DNA from: JBMOLK01 sp049325575
GTDB taxonomy: Bacteria > Bacillota > Clostridia > Acetivibrionales > Acetivibrionaceae
Reading direction: 5' to 3'
DNA: 25,250 nucleotides
Assembly: GCA_049325575.1 (NCBI GenBank)
Contig: JBMOLK010000006.1
Span: 1 to 25,250 of the forward strand
The stretch's first letter is position 1. Every line of letters starts with the position of its first letter. The notes below the pieces were generated by a model, which saw only the letters and a program-made list of their open reading frames with translations, searched no databases and had not been told where the DNA came from. Positions 21,686 to 25,250 of the stretch are shown piece after piece. The position numbers and the translations under genes were made by a program.

Positions 21686-24334
21686 TTAGCCTACATTTTG
21701 AATTACTGAATTAGGAGCAATAGTATTCCTGGAAAGCTCCTCCTTTATCCTGTTTACCACTTCCACAGCACCGTCAAACTCCTCATAAAGCATGACAATG
21801 AAATCTCCCGGCTCTGCATCAAGCATTGCCTTTTCCAAAGCTTTAGTTTCAGAGTAAATAATCTCTACATTCTCTTTTTTGGCTCCGTTCCTTATCACCG
21901 CGTCATAAAAGATCCCCGCTACCTCTCCGGGAGCTCTTCCCCTTAAATCGTTATCTTCTTTTATATAAATTTTAGTAAAATACCTGCCACAGATTTCTCC
22001 TGCCTCATATATACTTGAATCGGTTCTGTCCCCGGGCATGCCAATGACTCCTACAAACCTTTTTGCATCTATTTTTTCAATAAACCTGGTAATCTGTTTA
22101 TAGCCTGCAGGGTTGTGGCTGTAATCAAGCATTACTTTAAAGTTTCCCATATCGAAAATATTGAATCTTCCCGGATTTGACAAGATATCAGGATAGAAGG
22201 TCATCAGCCCTTCCCTGATAGAATCCGAAGAAAGACCCAATCCATACAATGAAGCTGCCGCTGCAAGGCAGTTTTCAATATTGCACTCAATTATTCCCCC
22301 GAAGGTTAACGGAATTTCGTCAATAGATGCCAAAGGGATTTCGTCTTTCCCGGAATATATATAAATGTTGTCATTATCAACATAAATGGCTTTCCTGCCC
22401 TTTTGCATATGCTCCTTAATAATGGGGTTGTTCTTCTTCCTTGAAAATAATATAACTTCGCTCTTGGCTCTGTCCATAAAGTATTTTACAAAGCTGTCGT
22501 CTGCATTTATGACAGCATATCCATCGGGTTTAACAGCCTCAACAACCAGTGATTTGACAAATGCCAGTTCTTCAAGGGTATTAATACCGTCAATCCCCAG
22601 GTGATCTTCACTGATATTTGTAACCACACCTACATCTGCAAGGTCATACCCCAGTCCTTTCTTTACAAGGCCTCCCCTGGCAGTTTCAAGAACTGCTGCT
22701 TCCACTTCCTTGTTGGAAAGCACCGTTTTGGCGCTAACGGCACCTGTATTATCTCCTTTTTGAACGCACTCGTCTCCAATATACACACCGCTTGTTGAAG
22801 TCATTCCTACTTTTTTCCCTTGAAGGGAAAGTGTATGCTTGACTAATCTAGTAGTAGTTGTCTTTCCGTTGGTACCTGTTATGGATACTATAGGAACCGA
22901 ATGGGGACTCCCCTTTGCAAACATCATATCAAGTATGTCGGACGCTACATTATTGGTCTGTCCTTCTGAAGGATAAATGTGCATTCTAAGGCCTGGTGCA
23001 GCATTTATTTCAATTACGGCGCCATTAACATCGCCAATGGGCTTTGATATATCTTCTGCAGTAATATCTATCCCTGCAATATCGAGCCCGATAGCTTTTG
23101 CTGCCTTTACAGCCAAACCCACGTTATATGGGTGTATTTCAGATGTACACTCCCTGGCTGTTCCACCCGTACTCAAATTTCCATTGTATCTTAGATACAC
23201 TGTTTCTCCTGATGCGGGAATATGATCTTCGTCTATTCCCTGATTAGCTAAAACCCTCTTTGCCACTGCATCCAGCTTAATTTTGGTTAAAGGCTTTTCA
23301 TGGTCATTACCCCTAAGCTCGTTGGAGTTTTCTATTTCTACAAGCTGCCTAACGCTATGAACTCCGTCTCCCAATAAAAAAGGAGGCCTTCTTTCTGCAA
23401 CTGCTGAAACTTTATCCCCTATAACCAAAACCCTGTAATCTTTACCTTTAACGTATTTCTCCACCAAGACAATTTTAGTGTATTTTATCGCTTCACTAAA
23501 CGCAGACCGGACTTCCTCCTCGTTTTTTACATTCAGGGTAACTCCTTTACCCTGATTGCTATTAAGCGGCTTAACCACCACTGGATACCCTATCTCTCTG
23601 GCTATTTGCACAGCACTTTCAGCACTGTATGCAACATCTCCATCAGGAACAGGAATTTTGTTGTCCCTTAAAATCTGCTTTGTCATCTCCTTGTTTCCTG
23701 CTATATCAGCTGAAATACAGCTTGGAGAGTCGGTCAATGAGGCTTGAATCAGTCTGGAATATTTTCCATATCCCAGCCTTAAAAGGCTTTCATTACCTAT
23801 ACGAGTGACAGGGATACCTCTCTTTTGGGCCTCTTCATATATAGCTCTCGTACTGGGTCCAAGCTCTGTTTCAACCGCAATTGCCTTTAAATTTTTCAAT
23901 ACAGCTTGTGCGTCTACTTCCTTATTGTTTAACAAACTGCTGACAATATCAACAGCAGATCTTGCACACTCTATACCACATTTCTCATTCTTATATTCAA
24001 ACACTAAATAATATAAGGACGGCTCTTCTATTACCCTGGTTTTACCGTAAGCCACTTCATAGCCAAGCATGCTTTGAAGCTCCAAAATAAGATGCTCTGT
24101 CACATGCCCTATATAGGTCCCTTCTTTAAGCCGCTCCAAAAATCCTCCCTCAAATCCCAAAGAACAAAAGTGATTCTTAAGGCCCGGGAATAAGGTTATA
24201 AGTCTATCGTTAAAGTCTCCAAACTCCTTTGTAGGTTTTTCATAAAACTTGCCAACATCTATTATCACCTTAATAACAGGCTTATGACTATATATATTCC
24301 TTCCAGTAAAGCTTTGAATACTCTGTATGTGCAC
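21686..24334 (-). CDS. cphA: Cyanophycin synthetase CphA
   Basis: CphA builds cyanophycin (multi-L-arginyl-poly-L-aspartate), a nitrogen storage polymer, from Asp, Arg and ATP. The 882 residues match full-length CphA1. Domains in order: N-terminal domain (1-160); ATP-grasp domain (about 215-475) with PVVVKPLNSNQGKGVTL, which adds aspartate; and a Mur-ligase-like domain from 480 with P-loop GTNGKTTTT (487-495), SEDHLGIDG, and DYSHNPAGY and GMPGDRTDSS in the C-terminal lobe, which adds arginine. All expected motifs are intact. The start is GTG with GGGAGG 7 nt upstream. It follows cphB by 48 nt in the same direction, so making and breaking the polymer are probably co-expressed. Confidence 0.96.
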   Translation of the reverse strand: MHIQSIQSFTGRNIYSHKPVIKVIIDVGKFYEKPTKEFGDFNDRLITLFPGLKNHFCSLGFEGGFLERLKEGTYIGHVTEHLILELQSMLGYEVAYGKTRVIEEPSLYYLVFEYKNEKCGIECARSAVDIVSSLLNNKEVDAQAVLKNLKAIAVETELGPSTRAIYEEAQKRGIPVTRIGNESLLRLGYGKYSRLIQASLTDSPSCISADIAGNKEMTKQILRDNKIPVPDGDVAYSAESAVQIAREIGYPVVVKPLNSNQGKGVTLNVKNEEEVRSAFSEAIKYTKIVLVEKYVKGKDYRVLVIGDKVSAVAERRPPFLLGDGVHSVRQLVEIENSNELRGNDHEKPLTKIKLDAVAKRVLANQGIDEDHIPASGETVYLRYNGNLSTGGTARECTSEIHPYNVGLAVKAAKAIGLDIAGIDITAEDISKPIGDVNGAVIEINAAPGLRMHIYPSEGQTNNVASDILDMMFAKGSPHSVPIVSITGTNGKTTTTRLVKHTLSLQGKKVGMTSTSGVYIGDECVQKGDNTGAVSAKTVLSNKEVEAAVLETARGGLVKKGLGYDLADVGVVTNISEDHLGIDGINTLEELAFVKSLVVEAVKPDGYAVINADDSFVKYFMDRAKSEVILFSRKKNNPIIKEHMQKGRKAIYVDNDNIYIYSGKDEIPLASIDEIPLTFGGIIECNIENCLAAAASLYGLGLSSDSIREGLMTFYPDILSNPGRFNIFDMGNFKVMLDYSHNPAGYKQITRFIEKIDAKRFVGVIGMPGDRTDSSIYEAGEICGRYFTKIYIKEDNDLRGRAPGEVAGIFYDAVIRNGAKKENVEIIYSETKALEKAMLDAEPGDFIVMLYEEFDGAVEVVNRIKEELSRNTIAPNSVIQNVG

Positions 24335-24382
24335 TTTCCTTCCTCCCTAAACAACTTGTGCATAGTATTTTCAAATCTATTA

Positions 24383-25192
24383 TTAATTGAGTCTTAGTAC
24401 CTCTCTGTTTTTCATATCAAAACCATAACCTTGCGGTAAAACATGCATTGTTACTCCAGAAATCGCCAATATCTCGTCCGGTTTTAATTCAGATACATTT
24501 GAGCTTTTTATAGTCCTGCCGTCTACTACAGTAACAGCGTTAGTGCCCAGCACCTCAAAATGAGCGTCAGGATATACTCTTACAGCGGTATCCTCATCTA
24601 TCCCAATTCCCAGCATAAAGGGATTTTCTGCAACACCGCAAAGAAGCCTTCCTATCCTTCCTCTCTGATCGAAATGCTGATCTATTATAGCTTCCTCCAA
24701 AAGCCCAAGGCCAGGTGCCATCTTTAGGGTACATTTTCTCGCAGGCTCGTTGCTATTGCCTTCAACAACCATAGTGTTGCTCATTACTGACGCCCCTGCG
24801 CTGGTCCCTACGATTACTATTCCTTTTGAATATACCTCATGCAAGGCAGAGTTTGCCTTTGTTCCGCCAAGAATACTGGTTATTCTTAACTGGTCTCCCC
24901 CAGTGAAAAAAATACCCCCTGCTTTCTTGATCCTTTCAGCGTTTTCATTCAGGTTGGCATCATCTCTTGAGTCTATATTGAGTACATCTATATCACTAAG
25001 TCCCAGAGATTCAAATACCTTCCTGTAGTTGTTTCCAACCTCCTGAGGTTTCTCGGTAGCAGTGGTCAGTACAACCAGACTGCCCCCATTTTCTTTAACT
25101 ATATTAACGACATGATTTAAAATTGTCTTCTTACCCAATTTATCTTCTGCTCCGCCAATTATTACCAAATTCCCTCTTACCTTCTCACCCAT
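24383..25192 (-). CDS. cphB: Cyanophycinase CphB
   Basis: CphB is a serine exopeptidase (S51 family) that cuts cyanophycin to beta-Asp-Arg dipeptides. Its 269 residues match the cytoplasmic form, and there is no signal peptide. Ser131 in GTSAGASVM is the nucleophile at the elbow; FTGGDQ (96-101) and DQHFDQRGRIGRL (170-182, with His172) are the other conserved active-site blocks. The ATG start has GGAGG 7 nt upstream. It leads the cphB-cphA pair. The cytoplasmic form supports internal turnover rather than scavenging of external polymer. Confidence 0.95.
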   Translation of the reverse strand: MGEKVRGNLVIIGGAEDKLGKKTILNHVVNIVKENGGSLVVLTTATEKPQEVGNNYRKVFESLGLSDIDVLNIDSRDDANLNENAERIKKAGGIFFTGGDQLRITSILGGTKANSALHEVYSKGIVIVGTSAGASVMSNTMVVEGNSNEPARKCTLKMAPGLGLLEEAIIDQHFDQRGRIGRLLCGVAENPFMLGIGIDEDTAVRVYPDAHFEVLGTNAVTVVDGRTIKSSNVSELKPDEILAISGVTMHVLPQGYGFDMKNREVLRLN

Positions 25193-25250
25193 TACTATCC
25201 TCCAAAGCTTAAAACAAATATATATTCTATATTTAGAGAATAAAAAAGCA

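Noticed and set aside
1..25250. CRISPR arrays, tRNA or rRNA genes, intact insertion sequences
   Set aside because: No regularly spaced repeats, no tRNA-like cloverleaf and no transposase reading frame were seen.

Overview
The window reads as a chromosomal stretch of a low-to-moderate GC, Gram-positive, anaerobic, cellulosome-forming Clostridia member, most like the Acetivibrio/Hungateiclostridium (Clostridium thermocellum) group. The main pointers are a type I dockerin with Ser-Thr pairs at the cohesin-recognition positions, an S-layer-anchored secreted protein, an orthologue-like copy of the C. thermocellum triphosphate tunnel enzyme (CthTTM), and AGGAGG-type ribosome binding sites with many GTG/TTG starts. 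No tRNA, rRNA, CRISPR array, prophage or intact insertion sequence was seen.

Layout. 1-925: 3' part of an ABC-F ATPase gene (+). 1114-4460: minus-strand run of iron alcohol dehydrogenase, MJ0936-type phosphodiesterase, folP and folB, with a strongly structured 105-bp element just before folP. 4480-4844: intergenic region with a good promoter and a long hairpin leader. 4845-7639: plus-strand Ppx/GppA-HD phosphatase, CYTH triphosphatase and an SDR. 7726-12396: minus-strand VTC-type polyphosphate polymerase, DUF4956 membrane protein and a 1061-residue secreted CotH-kinase/dockerin protein. 12397-13384: a long gene-poor gap with a four-repeat Pho-box-like promoter and a decayed gene. 13385-15733: YcdB/YcdC-SLH surface protein. 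15734-17740: AT-rich accessory patch with a 203-bp fragment duplicated from a transporter gene, a small secreted zinc metalloprotease and a frameshifted lipoprotein gene. 17741-20365: SsuABC/TauABC-like ABC importer (-). 20490-20903: small zinc-ribbon membrane protein. 21025-21588: folE. 21686-25192: cphA and cphB, synthesis and breakdown of cyanophycin.

How the genes fit together. Three of the folate genes (folE, folP, folB) are here but folK is not. Four genes have known or likely links to polyphosphate or triphosphate chemistry (Ppx, CYTH/TTM, VTC, and by neighbourhood DUF4956), and a Pho-box-like array lies in the gap next to the VTC operon. With cphA-cphB this puts two storage polymers, polyphosphate and cyanophycin, within 25 kb. 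CotH-type proteins are kinases, and here one is exported and carries a dockerin, so it should sit in the cellulosome.

The least explained signals are: the 105-bp element before folP, whose four perfect or near-perfect stems can only all form as a pseudoknot; the orphan Pho-box promoter; the 203-bp direct repeat flanking the accessory patch; and an in-frame A AAA AAA heptamer just before the break in the lipoprotein gene.
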